Part shown: positions 9,201-15,826 of the stretch, in pieces
Layout of the letters: the number at the start of each line of letters is the position of its first letter
How positions within the stretch are numbered: the first letter of the stretch is position 1
Source: Ignavibacteria bacterium
GTDB taxonomy: Bacteria > Bacteroidota > Ignavibacteria > UBA10030
Assembly: GCA_016873755.1 (NCBI GenBank)
Contig: VGWB01000005.1
Span: 1 to 42,288, forward strand
Reading direction: 5' to 3'
DNA length: 42,288 nucleotides
Notes under the pieces: model-generated
The model's input: only the letters and a program-made list of their open reading frames with translations
Told to the model about the DNA's origin: nothing
Database searches by the model: none
Made by a program: the position numbers and the translations under genes

Positions 9201-9570
9201 TGAGGCCACCGGCGAAGGTCCCCACCCACAGCGTTCCTGAACGATCTTCGCACAATACAGTGGCCTCATTCTGACTGAGACTGTACGGATCGGTCGAACT
9301 GTTTCTCATCACCGTAAACACGTAACCATCATACAGGTTCAGCCCATCCTCCGTTGCGAACCAGAGAAATCCCCTCTTATCCTGAACAATGCTCGAGACG
9401 ATACTTTGTGAGAGTCCTTGCTGCAGCGAGATTCGCTCGAAGGCAATGCTGCTCTGCTGCCCGCGCGCTGAACCCCAGACACTAAAGGAGAGGAGAAGCA
9501 GAGCGGTCAATCCCTGGAAGCTGATTGTGGTATGAACTGAGCGAGGCGAATCTGAGTTAGAACGAATCAT
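6241..9570 (-). CDS. Reg_prop/Y_Y_Y sensor with SpoIIE-type PP2C phosphatase output
   Basis: A 1109-aa one-protein sensor. After a signal-anchor (about residues 20-38) comes a periplasmic region with 13 clear copies plus one weaker copy of the two-component-regulator propeller motif (pattern D.xGxLWxGTxGGGLxRF). That count fits two 7-bladed propellers. A Y_Y_Y domain follows (around 755-830, e.g. YAYKMEGLDEEWI), then one membrane helix (about 836-857). The cytoplasmic end (about 873-1109) is a SpoIIE/PP2C serine phosphatase with GGDFFDYF (903-910), GDVSGKA (924-930), LQTDGI and HDDMAL, the acidic residues that bind metal. Most Reg_prop/Y_Y_Y proteins end in a histidine kinase; this one ends in a phosphatase, so it should act on a phosphorylated anti-anti-sigma-like partner, none of which is seen nearby. 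No clear ribosome binding site precedes the ATG. Confidence 0.93.
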   Translation of the reverse strand: MIRSNSDSPRSVHTTISFQGLTALLLLSFSVWGSARGQQSSIAFERISLQQGLSQSIVSSIVQDKRGFLWFATEDGLNLYDGYVFTVMRNSSTDPYSLSQNEATVLCEDRSGTLWVGTFAGGLNRYLPGTQRFIRYRHSPFDSTTISNDIIYSIYQDRSGTLWVGTAVGLNKVVLNNGDDTSATFVRFYHDPKNPGALSNDAITCLFQDREGTLWIGTGRGLNCLTPDELTKPTPRFAHYRHNKRNPRSLSNDRVRAIYEDRSGTLWIGTDGGLNRVIRRPGSPGALAFQRYVHNPRNPRSIRSNEVYAILEDSSGAFWVGTNGGGLNAFDRTTETFVTYQRDPRDATSISDNQIRCLFQDRSEVIWVGTYGGGANKVDVRKRQFVHYQAEPDKPTSLTVDIIWSIYEDRKGTLWLGTHGGGLSRFDRRRNRFTYFRSDPRNPNSLSHNVVRLVVGDPSGDLWIGTNGGGVCRFNPETERFTRFIHNPRDTTSLSHDEIRAFLLDRQGALWIGTYGGGLNRLEPRTGSGRQTRFTHYRHDPNNPNSIGSDYIRAIHEDRSGILWIGTHGAGLDRFDRATGTIKHFRSDPRDPQSLSNDYIFHIHEDKFGVLWLTTWGGGLIRFDPATSKCTILTEEDGLPGNAVYGILEDRKGNFWLSTNNGLSRFNPEKRHFKNYTPRDGLQAREFNAGSFFKSPRGEMFFGGINGFNSFFPEKIKDNPYIPPVVLTAFSKLNEPVDFGKPLTEVGEIKLSHKDYFFEFEFAALDYTAPEENLYAYKMEGLDEEWIRTTAAKRYASYTTLSPGAYTFRVIGSNSDGVWNKTGVSINVMIAPPFWKTWWFILICLVVAVALLFLAYHRRLRTVRMSAELRAAHDAQMSIMPHDDPKVNGYDISGTCLPANEVGGDFFDYFWFDEKQKMFGVVLGDVSGKAMKAAMTAVMASGMISAEIADGSPITEVLRKANRLLYPKTDREIFTAVCLCALDTRRKRLTFANAGLNKPLLKSQKGVTSLEAVGSTHPLGILRESKHRERVVQLRQGDVIILQTDGIVEAQDRDRNQYSEERLKRLLEALDTRLHSAQSIRDTIVRDVQRFSASAPQHDDMALVVIKVL

Positions 9571-9872
9571 GGTGAATCACAAATGAGCTAGTGCTGGCTC
9601 TAACAAATAATGTTCTCTTTCTCATCGCGGAGACCTGCCTGAGAGTTCAACAAGGCAGGCGGGCACGGAGCACACACCCCTCTGCAACGCTTATTCAAAG
9701 GACTTGCGGGAGACTGCACTGGAATGAGCTCTCCAATCCTATACGAAGTACGGGCAAAATGGTTCTGATTTGGAATTGGCTGGTCTAGATCGCTCGCGAT
9801 TCATTCGTAGACAGGAAAAAATGAGACCAGGCAAATACCTATGCCGGAGGGCCGCCAACGACCCACGAGCAG
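9571..9872. other. Intergenic region with repeat half and small hairpin
   Basis: About 300 bases between two minus-strand genes. It holds an inverted repeat, CCTGCCT at 9634-9640 with AGGCAGG at 9653-9659. Next to it is an isolated left arm of the dispersed palindrome at 9670-9684. No coding sequence is supported. Confidence 0.45.
9670..9684. repeat. Isolated half of the dispersed palindrome
   Basis: GCACACACCCCTCTG is an exact copy of 5116-5130. No matching right arm follows within 150 bases, so this looks like a truncated copy of the repeat. Confidence 0.5.
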
Positions 9873-11633
9873 CTACTTCTCAAACACGATCCTGCCGTCG
9901 ACGATCGTCATCTCGACGTTCGTCTTGAGGATGTCCGTTGGATCGATCTCCATCAGGTTTAGGTCGAGGACAGTCAGATCAGCGAGCTTTCCTTCCGTAA
10001 TCGATCCTTTGACATCTTGCTCGAATGTCGCATACGCTGCATTAATGGTATAGGCCTTGAGTGCCTCATGCATCGAGATCTTCTGCTCGGGGAACCACCC
10101 ACCTTCCGGTGTACGATTAATGGTGGTCCGCGTCACCGCCGCGTGAAGCAGGTATCGCGGATGGTTGTAGTAATCTGCAGCACCGCTTCCGGCCCAGTCC
10201 GACCCGAAGGTCAAGGTAGCTCCGTTGTCGAGCAACGACTTGAATGCGTAGGCACCCTTGCAGCGTTCATGGCCGATGCGCTCCTCCATCCAGCGCATGT
10301 CATCAGCGACGTGATAGGGGTTGACCTCGGCAATCACACCAAGCCGCTTGAAGCGGGTAAAATCCTCCGGTCGGATCACCTGCGCATGGATGACGCGGTA
10401 TCCCTCAAGTGATTCTCCGATGTCTTTCATCAGCCGTTCGTAGGTGTCGAGCATTAAAGCAACGCCCTTGTCGCCGATCGCATGCACGTTCGCTACAAAT
10501 TTCCCCTGATGCGCCGTTTTCAGGTAGCCGTACATCTTCTCCATGTTCCCCGTTTTGAATTCCGGGTCGTCGCTCGTATGGAGGCGGTAGCGCCCGTAGT
10601 TGTTCGGTTGATCGTCGTACGGCTCGAAGAAGAGTGCGGTGTGATTCCCCATAATGCCGTCGATGTATCCCTTGAAGGCACCCCATCGCAAGTAGTAATC
10701 TTGCTCGCCTGTCACAGGATGCGTCCCCATTTTGATACCCTTTTCCACAAACTCGCCGGCCCGCGATAGATCAGCCCGCATCCAGACGCGCGCGGTCAGT
10801 TCGCCCAGCTCTTGAAGCTTGGCGTACCGTTTCATCTGGGCATCGTCTGTGATATCGTGGACTTCCACAATTCCGTACTCAGCCAGCATCTTCAATGCAG
10901 CTCTACTCTCGTTAAGAAGGCGAGCCTCGGACTTCGGATGCTTCTGAAGCTCCTTCCGGAGTATCGGCAACGCTTCCGAACCACGGTCGATAAGACCGGT
11001 CGCGCGTCCTCTTGCATCGACTTTCATGCCGGGGAGTTTTGCGGTCTCCACTCCCGCGGCTCTCAACGCAGCTGTATTAGCAAGGAACAGGGCACCGTCG
11101 AAGCTGCTGAGCAAACACGGATTCTTGGATGTGATGGAGTCGATCATCCACCGGTTTGGCTCCCACCTCTTCCCCGCCCGCCTGCCGGCCTTCTCCGCCC
11201 CCTGCGCCCACTGCTCATAGGCACCCCAGTTGCCGCCGCTGATCCATTCTCCCCCTTCAAGCAGTCCAGCGACGCGGCTCATCTCTTTCCGCAAGCCTTC
11301 AGCGTCCGAAACCGTCAGGAGATTGGCGTTGTTGAGCATCGCACCGGCACCTGCAAAATGAACGTGCGCGTCGATGAATCCGGGGACTGCGAAACGGCCT
11401 CTCAGGTCTATGACCCGCGTCGTTGTACCGATATACCCGTCGGCATCCTTGTCGTCGGTCAACACGGCCGTAATCTTGTTCCCGACGATAACGACGGCGG
11501 AGGCCCATGGCTTCCGTTCATCCATCGTGTAGATTTTTCCGTTCCTCAAAACGATGTCGCCCGTTCTCTCGGCACAAGAAGAGAGCAGCAGAAGACTGGC
11601 CGCGAAGAGCCAGAAACACAGAGTTCGAGACAT
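9873..11633 (-). CDS. Exported amidohydrolase (YtcJ-like, Amidohydro_3 family)
   Basis: Metal-dependent hydrolase of 586 aa, a normal length for the YtcJ-like branch. It starts at ATG 11633 with a GGAGG about 9 bases upstream, and opens with a lipoprotein signal ending LLLLSSC (Cys20), so it is probably anchored outside the cytoplasm. The N-terminal beta-sandwich segment DIVLRNGKIYTMDERKPWAS is followed by the metal-binding DAHVHFAG. Later come an HAIGDKG histidine segment, HAQVIRPED, and the aspartate-bearing FGSDWAGSG. The C terminus has the usual GKLADLTVLDLN return strand. The family hydrolyses amide or formamide bonds; the substrate is not evident. The gene stands alone. Confidence 0.9.
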   Translation of the reverse strand: MSRTLCFWLFAASLLLLSSCAERTGDIVLRNGKIYTMDERKPWASAVVIVGNKITAVLTDDKDADGYIGTTTRVIDLRGRFAVPGFIDAHVHFAGAGAMLNNANLLTVSDAEGLRKEMSRVAGLLEGGEWISGGNWGAYEQWAQGAEKAGRRAGKRWEPNRWMIDSITSKNPCLLSSFDGALFLANTAALRAAGVETAKLPGMKVDARGRATGLIDRGSEALPILRKELQKHPKSEARLLNESRAALKMLAEYGIVEVHDITDDAQMKRYAKLQELGELTARVWMRADLSRAGEFVEKGIKMGTHPVTGEQDYYLRWGAFKGYIDGIMGNHTALFFEPYDDQPNNYGRYRLHTSDDPEFKTGNMEKMYGYLKTAHQGKFVANVHAIGDKGVALMLDTYERLMKDIGESLEGYRVIHAQVIRPEDFTRFKRLGVIAEVNPYHVADDMRWMEERIGHERCKGAYAFKSLLDNGATLTFGSDWAGSGAADYYNHPRYLLHAAVTRTTINRTPEGGWFPEQKISMHEALKAYTINAAYATFEQDVKGSITEGKLADLTVLDLNLMEIDPTDILKTNVEMTIVDGRIVFEK

Positions 11634-11709
11634 GGCGATTTACCTCCCTCGTTCGGGTGAGTTTGCCGTCATCTCGCAACAAAAGGCGGCGCGGATAGAT
11701 GACGGACGT

Positions 11710-12144
11710 CTACGAGCTTTTGCCCATATAGATGAGCTGGACCCCGGACTGCTTAGCGTACTGCGTGATCCGCTCATCCCGATAGAACTCTTTGTAGTAA
11801 ACGACTCGGACCCCTGCATTTGCTATGAGCTTGAAGCATGTGAGGCAGGGGGATGCCGTGACGTAGATCTCCGAATCATCGATTCTAACACCGTTCTTCG
11901 CTGCCTGCGCAACCGCATTGGCCTCGGCATGAACCGTCCTGACACAGTGCCCGTTCTCCAAATCGTGCCCCGCATCGTCGCAGTGCGGTGCGCCTCGTAG
12001 GCTGCCGTTATATCCGGTGGAAAGGATCGTCTTGTCCCGGACGATCACGGCACCAACGTGTTTTCGATCGCAGGTACTGCGCGTCGCCACCTGTTCGGCA
12101 ATCTTCATGAAATAGTCGTGCCAGTCGACTCGAACATCACCCAT
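11710..12144 (-). CDS. Cytidine/deoxycytidylate deaminase family (dCMP deaminase-like)
   Basis: Cytoplasmic zinc deaminase of 144 aa. The start at ATG 12144 has AAGGGG about 7 bases upstream; a longer frame from 12195 lacks one. The zinc site is complete: His72-Ala-Glu74 (VHAEANAV) and the PCxxC motif with Cys100 and Cys103 (SPCLTCFKL). The N-terminal WHDYFMKIAEQVATRSTC is typical of ComEB/dCMP deaminases, which convert dCMP to dUMP for thymidylate synthesis. Length and motif order match that family. It is probably monocistronic; a palindromic repeat lies upstream. Confidence 0.9.
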   Translation of the reverse strand: MGDVRVDWHDYFMKIAEQVATRSTCDRKHVGAVIVRDKTILSTGYNGSLRGAPHCDDAGHDLENGHCVRTVHAEANAVAQAAKNGVRIDDSEIYVTASPCLTCFKLIANAGVRVVYYKEFYRDERITQYAKQSGVQLIYMGKSS

Positions 12145-12344
12145 CGATATCCCCTTGCGTTGATCAATGATATTCAAAGAAACGGCCGGAAGCAACGTCT
12201 CTGGGATGGCTCATGTGAACTTTTCCCCCTGCGCGGTGTTGGGTCGATTGTGCATCTGATGCAGGACCTACTGCTATGTCTCAGAGTAACCTTGAACAAT
12301 TCGACATCACGGCGCTGGGATTCATCAGGTCAACGGCGAAAGGT

Positions 12345-12540
12345 ACACACCCCTCGTTCCTCGATGGAGTCTGTTCGAGAGAATCTCGAAGAGTCCGACA
12401 GACTCCTCGGAGTCTGACGACCCTCTCACACCCCACATCCCTCCCACGCGAGGGGATGTGAAGTTCTACGACGTGCGCTCGAACAGTCCCCTCTGTGCGA
12501 TGGCCAGGGTGTCGGAGAGAGGGGAACGGAAGGGGTGTCT
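12345..12540. repeat. Composite palindromic element
   Basis: About 200 bases bounded by ACACACCCCTC (12345-12355) and AGGGGTGTCT (12531-12540), an imperfect terminal inverted repeat of the same type as at 5116. Inside are GGAGTCTGT (12366-12374) with ACAGACTCC (12398-12406), enclosing the hairpin TTCGAGA/TCTCGAA (12374-12390). Two further imperfect pairs are CACATCCC (12434-12441) with GGGGATGTG (12452-12460), and CCCCTCT (12488-12494) with AGAGGGG (12518-12524). No open frame fits. It looks like nested or tandem palindromic units rather than a gene. Confidence 0.6.
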
Positions 12541-12693
12541 GTTCTTGATCTTTCCCTGACGGCCTCGATCGAAGTGGTGATGCGAAAGAGAAACGGATCA
12601 ATAGTCTTCCAGGAAACAGGCATTCACGCCGGATTGGAAGTTGGTGGGAGAATCGAGGAGTTCCTCGCCCGCAGGAGATCCTCCAAACGCTGA
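12541..12693 (+). pseudogene. Possible 3' fragment of an unidentified gene
   Basis: From the end of the palindromic element a plus-strand frame runs 50 codons to a TGA at 12691. The translation has a strongly protein-like composition, with alternating strands such as SIEVVMRKRNGSIVFQETG followed by IHAGLEVGGRIEEF. There is no start codon with a binding site. I read it as the C-terminal end of a beta-rich protein whose 5' part was lost where the repeat now sits. I cannot name the family. It could also be a chance open frame. Confidence 0.35.
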
Positions 12694-12710
12694 CGAATCA
12701 AGGGCCGTAG

Positions 12711-12740
12711 CAAAAAGCCCAAGGTGGAAAGTCCTTGGGC
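12711..12740 (-). terminator. Intrinsic terminator of the kor operon
   Basis: Read on the minus strand, GCCCAAGG (12740-12733) and CCTTGGGC (12724-12717) form a perfect 8-bp stem with an 8-base loop, followed by TTTTT (12716-12712). It lies about 30 bases after the stop of the last kor gene. This is a textbook rho-independent terminator. Confidence 0.9.
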
Positions 12741-12769
12741 CCGATTTTCTTGTCGTCCTCTGACTACCC

Positions 12770-13336
12770 TCAGGCGGCGGCGACCGGCTCTTTCTTCAGA
12801 AGCTGCAGCCCGTACTCAAATCCTTTGTTAAAAGCCGCCAAATTGAGTTCCTCGGTCCCCTTCGGGACAGAGACCTTCACTGCATTTCGCGCAGCATCCG
12901 CAGCCACAATATTGGTAATCGCGGCAGTGAAACCGAGCATGACGATGTTCAGGACCAGCCGCTTTCCGAGCTCCTCGGCGAACCGGGTTGCGGGAATCGA
13001 GTAGTGCAGCACATCCTTGCGCAGATTGCGGGTTACGACCAGGTCTTCCTCCGTTAGTAGCGTACCCCCGGAGGCAAGTTCAGGTGAGAACTTTGAATAT
13101 GCTTCCTGCGACATGAGAATCATGACGTTGGGGGAGACGATGTAGGGATAGCTGATCGGTTCATTCGATATGATGAGTTGTGCACTGCATGCACTCCCCC
13201 TCGCTTCTGGGCCAAAGGATTGAATCATCGTTGCGTGTTTGCTGTCGTAGATCGATGCAGCTTTCCCCAAAATGTAACCGCTTAAAATGACGCCCTGCCC
13301 GCCGAAGCCGCCGATCTTGACTTCCGTTCTAGGCAT
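12770..13336 (-). CDS. korC: 2-oxoacid:ferredoxin oxidoreductase, gamma subunit
   Basis: Gamma subunit of 188 aa of a 2-oxoacid (probably 2-oxoglutarate) ferredoxin oxidoreductase. The complex catalyses CoA-dependent oxidative decarboxylation, or the reverse carboxylation, using ferredoxin. The N terminus has the signature IGGFGGQGVILSGYILGKAA, followed by QSFGPEARGSACSAQLIIS, typical of this subunit. It starts at ATG 13336 with GGAG 10 bases upstream, and its first 55 bases lie inside the end of the beta-subunit gene. It is the last gene of a four-gene operon and is followed by a strong terminator. Confidence 0.93.
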   Translation of the reverse strand: MPRTEVKIGGFGGQGVILSGYILGKAASIYDSKHATMIQSFGPEARGSACSAQLIISNEPISYPYIVSPNVMILMSQEAYSKFSPELASGGTLLTEEDLVVTRNLRKDVLHYSIPATRFAEELGKRLVLNIVMLGFTAAITNIVAADAARNAVKVSVPKGTEELNLAAFNKGFEYGLQLLKKEPVAAA

Positions 13337-14226
13337 GGATTAGGCTCCTTGTTTTCATCGGATGGAATGTAGCGGTCGCCAAGCCGCTTGCGAAAGTGCT
13401 CATTCATCGCATCAATGTAGGTGGGTCGCTCTTTGTCGACGAACTTCCCCACAATAATCTTTCCCTGGAGGTCGAGGGCTACTGATTTCGTTTCTGCGCC
13501 GTTCTTGATTTCGCTGCTATTCTTGTAGTAGACCATCTGATCCAGGCCGTCACCAAGTTTATTTCTGCGGCTGTAGAGTGTTGGACACGGCGCGAGGATT
13601 TCGACAAACGAGAACCCCTTCTTCAGCAACGCCTCCTTGATGGCTTTTGTCAAGTGGCGGACATGATATGCAGTCCACCGGGCGACGTACACCGCACCGC
13701 ACGACTCGGCAAGAAAAGGCAGGTTAAAAGCCTCCTCAAAGCTGCCATGTGGTGCTGTCGAGGCACTGGCACCGATCGGCGTTGTGGGAGCCACCTGCCC
13801 ACCGGTCATACCATAGATGAAGTTGTTTATGAGGATGACCGTCATATCAAGATTGCGGCGCGCAGCATGGATGAAGTGGTTTCCCCCAATGGCTGTGAGA
13901 TCCCCGTCGCCGCTGTAAACGACGACCTTCAAACTGGGATTCGCCAGTTTCAAACCAGATGCAAACGGGATGGCGCGACCGTGAGTGGTGTGGAACGAAT
14001 CGAGCCTCACATAGCCCGCAACTCGTCCGGTGCAACCGATGCCGGAAACGATTGCCACCTTGTCGAGATCAAGTCCACTGGTCTCGAGCGCCCGCGCGAA
14101 GCAATTGACCGTTGTCCCGATGCCGCATCCCGGACACCAGATATGCGGCATCCGGTCCATCCGGAGAAATGATTCAATCGGGTTCTCGGGTACCGCCACC
14201 TCAATATCGTAGAGTTCCTCTGCCAT
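13282..14226 (-). CDS. korB: 2-oxoacid:ferredoxin oxidoreductase, beta subunit (TPP-binding)
   Basis: Thiamine-diphosphate-binding beta subunit, 314 aa from the ATG at 14226, which has GAGGG upstream and lies two bases after the alpha-subunit stop. Visible motifs are WCPGCGIGT near the N terminus, which may contribute an iron-sulfur ligand, and VVYSGDGDLTAIGGNHFIHA with a following ILINNFIYGMTGGQ, the TPP/Mg GDG-NN motif. The last 20 residues (after SDENKEPNP) are arginine- and serine-rich and are translated through the start region of the gamma gene, a 55-base overlap. That tail may be a recent extension. Function and partners are as for the other kor subunits. Confidence 0.94.
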   Translation of the reverse strand: MAEELYDIEVAVPENPIESFLRMDRMPHIWCPGCGIGTTVNCFARALETSGLDLDKVAIVSGIGCTGRVAGYVRLDSFHTTHGRAIPFASGLKLANPSLKVVVYSGDGDLTAIGGNHFIHAARRNLDMTVILINNFIYGMTGGQVAPTTPIGASASTAPHGSFEEAFNLPFLAESCGAVYVARWTAYHVRHLTKAIKEALLKKGFSFVEILAPCPTLYSRRNKLGDGLDQMVYYKNSSEIKNGAETKSVALDLQGKIIVGKFVDKERPTYIDAMNEHFRKRLGDRYIPSDENKEPNPCLERKSRSAASAGRASF

Positions 14227-14228
14227 CG

Positions 14229-15392
14229 CTATTTCCCTCGTAGAGATTTCTCGATCGCTGTATAGATATCCTTTGGCTGATGAACGGTTCCTCCGCCGTG
14301 GGGAACCAGGATCACCTTTGATTTCCCCGCCGCGCACCGCTCGACCTCATAGACCATCTGACCCAAATTTATCTCAGGCACAACGAAGGCCTTGACGCGG
14401 TCCGCCAATGCACGGATGCGCTTCTCGGGGAATGGCCAGACAACCACAAGCCGAAGATGACCCACCTTCATCCCCTTCGCTCTCGCCTGCTCAATAGCAG
14501 GAATCGCGGTGCGAGAGGTAATGCCATAGGTTACAACAACAACGTCAGCGTCATCCACATCGTGCTCCTGGAACTGAACAATCTCGTCGGCATGGAGGCG
14601 GATCTTGTCCACAAGCCGCTGCACCAGCTTCGCTTGCGCGCCGACAGACATGTTCGGATATCCCCGTTCATCGTGCGTCAGTCCGGTGACGTGGATACGA
14701 TACCCATCCCCGGCCTTCACCATCAGAGGGACAAGATCCCTTCCCGCCTCAAACGGCTGGTAACCCTCCTTTGGCCCTCCATACATCCGCCGCTCCACGA
14801 TCTCAATTTCCTCAGCAGGCGGAATAACGACCCGCTCGATCATGTGTCCGACACATTCATCCATCATAAAAAGGACAGGGACTCGATACTTCTCTGACAG
14901 GTTAAAGGCTTGAATGGTCAGGTCAAAGCATTCCTGTGGAGAATTCGGGGAGAGCGCGATGATCTCGTAGTCACCGTGCGAGCCCCAGCGGGCCTGCATC
15001 ATATCGCCCTGTGCCGGCATCGTGGGAAGCCCCGTCGAAGGACCCGCACGCTGCACATCCACGAAAACGCATGGCGTCTCGGTGATCGCTGCAAGACCGA
15101 TGTGTTCCATCATCAGAGAGAAGCCGGGACCCGACGTCACCGTCATCGCCTTTATGCCGCCCCAGGCCGCACCCTGAATCGCTATGGATGACGCAATCTC
15201 GTCCTCCATTTGAATGAAGATGCCGCCGATATATGGAAAACGCTCGGCAATCCGCTCCACCACCTCTGTCGACGGAGTGATCGGGTAACCGGCAACAAAT
15301 CGGCAGCCCGCGGCCATCGCCCCTTCACTGCAGGCGTGGTCACCGTCCATGAAATGAGCACCCGCAAGAACACCAGTTGGATCCGCGTGCAC
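14229..15392 (-). CDS. korA: 2-oxoacid:ferredoxin oxidoreductase, alpha subunit
   Basis: Alpha subunit, 387 aa. I chose the GTG at 15392: it comes two bases after the ferredoxin-subunit stop and has GGAG 8 bases upstream. A longer frame from 15473 would run through the ferredoxin gene. The N terminus gives HFMDGDHACSEGAMAAGCRF, then VAGYPITPSTEV (pyrimidine-binding domain) and TVTSGPGFSLMMEHIG, typical of KorA/VorA. The C-terminal half carries the domain II pattern with VVTYGITSRTAIPA. It pairs with the beta subunit to form the catalytic core. The YPITPSTEV form is common in 2-oxoglutarate enzymes, but substrate choice (2-oxoglutarate, branched-chain 2-oxoacid) is inferred. Confidence 0.93.
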   Translation of the reverse strand: MHADPTGVLAGAHFMDGDHACSEGAMAAGCRFVAGYPITPSTEVVERIAERFPYIGGIFIQMEDEIASSIAIQGAAWGGIKAMTVTSGPGFSLMMEHIGLAAITETPCVFVDVQRAGPSTGLPTMPAQGDMMQARWGSHGDYEIIALSPNSPQECFDLTIQAFNLSEKYRVPVLFMMDECVGHMIERVVIPPAEEIEIVERRMYGGPKEGYQPFEAGRDLVPLMVKAGDGYRIHVTGLTHDERGYPNMSVGAQAKLVQRLVDKIRLHADEIVQFQEHDVDDADVVVVTYGITSRTAIPAIEQARAKGMKVGHLRLVVVWPFPEKRIRALADRVKAFVVPEINLGQMVYEVERCAAGKSKVILVPHGGGTVHQPKDIYTAIEKSLRGK

Positions 15393-15394
15393 GT

Positions 15395-15655
15395 CTATGT
15401 CTCCTTCGTTTTCTTCTTGGTGATGTAGCCGTAAATGGCGAAATCCGGACACACCATACCGCAAATGTTGCACCCGGTGCAGAGGTCTCGGACCGTAAGC
15501 ACGGGCGGGTGATATCCCTTCGCGTTGTACTCGCTCGACAGCTCAAGGATTTCCGGAGGGCAAAACTCCACGCAAAAGCCGCACCCCTTGCATCGTTCCG
15601 CAATGATGATCACGCTTCCGGCTGCTTTCTTCGACTGCTCAACGGCTTGTGCCAT
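15395..15655 (-). CDS. korD: 2-oxoacid:ferredoxin oxidoreductase, delta (ferredoxin) subunit
   Basis: Small 2x[4Fe-4S] ferredoxin of 86 aa that carries electrons from the TPP site to soluble ferredoxin. Two complete CxxCxxCxxxCP motifs are visible: CKGCGFCVEFCP and CTGCNICGMVCP, each followed by a typical connecting segment. It is the first gene of the kor operon (order delta, alpha, beta, gamma), with 2-base gaps to alpha and between alpha and beta. A promoter is expected in the 170 bases upstream, but none is clear. Confidence 0.93.
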   Translation of the reverse strand: MAQAVEQSKKAAGSVIIIAERCKGCGFCVEFCPPEILELSSEYNAKGYHPPVLTVRDLCTGCNICGMVCPDFAIYGYITKKKTKET

Positions 15656-15826
15656 ATCGACTATCCTGTTCGGTTGGTATGTCTTGAAAATATGACAAAT
15701 ATTGTGCCGCCTAGGTACTGGTCTTTATTCACAATTTTCCCGCTCTGAAGCTCCCAGTTGACCGGAGAGATTCCGAAATCCGGTAATTCCGCGAGATTCA
15801 GTAGACTGTTCACCAAATCTCTGAGC

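Noticed and set aside
7600-9300. Regular repeats in the DNA of the sensor gene, about 60-190 bases apart
   Set aside because: These are the codons of the Reg_prop protein repeats, in frame and divergent, so they are not a CRISPR array or tandem DNA repeat.
10812-11660. 282-codon open frame on the plus strand
   Set aside because: Antisense to the amidohydrolase, no binding site, and no recognisable protein sequence.
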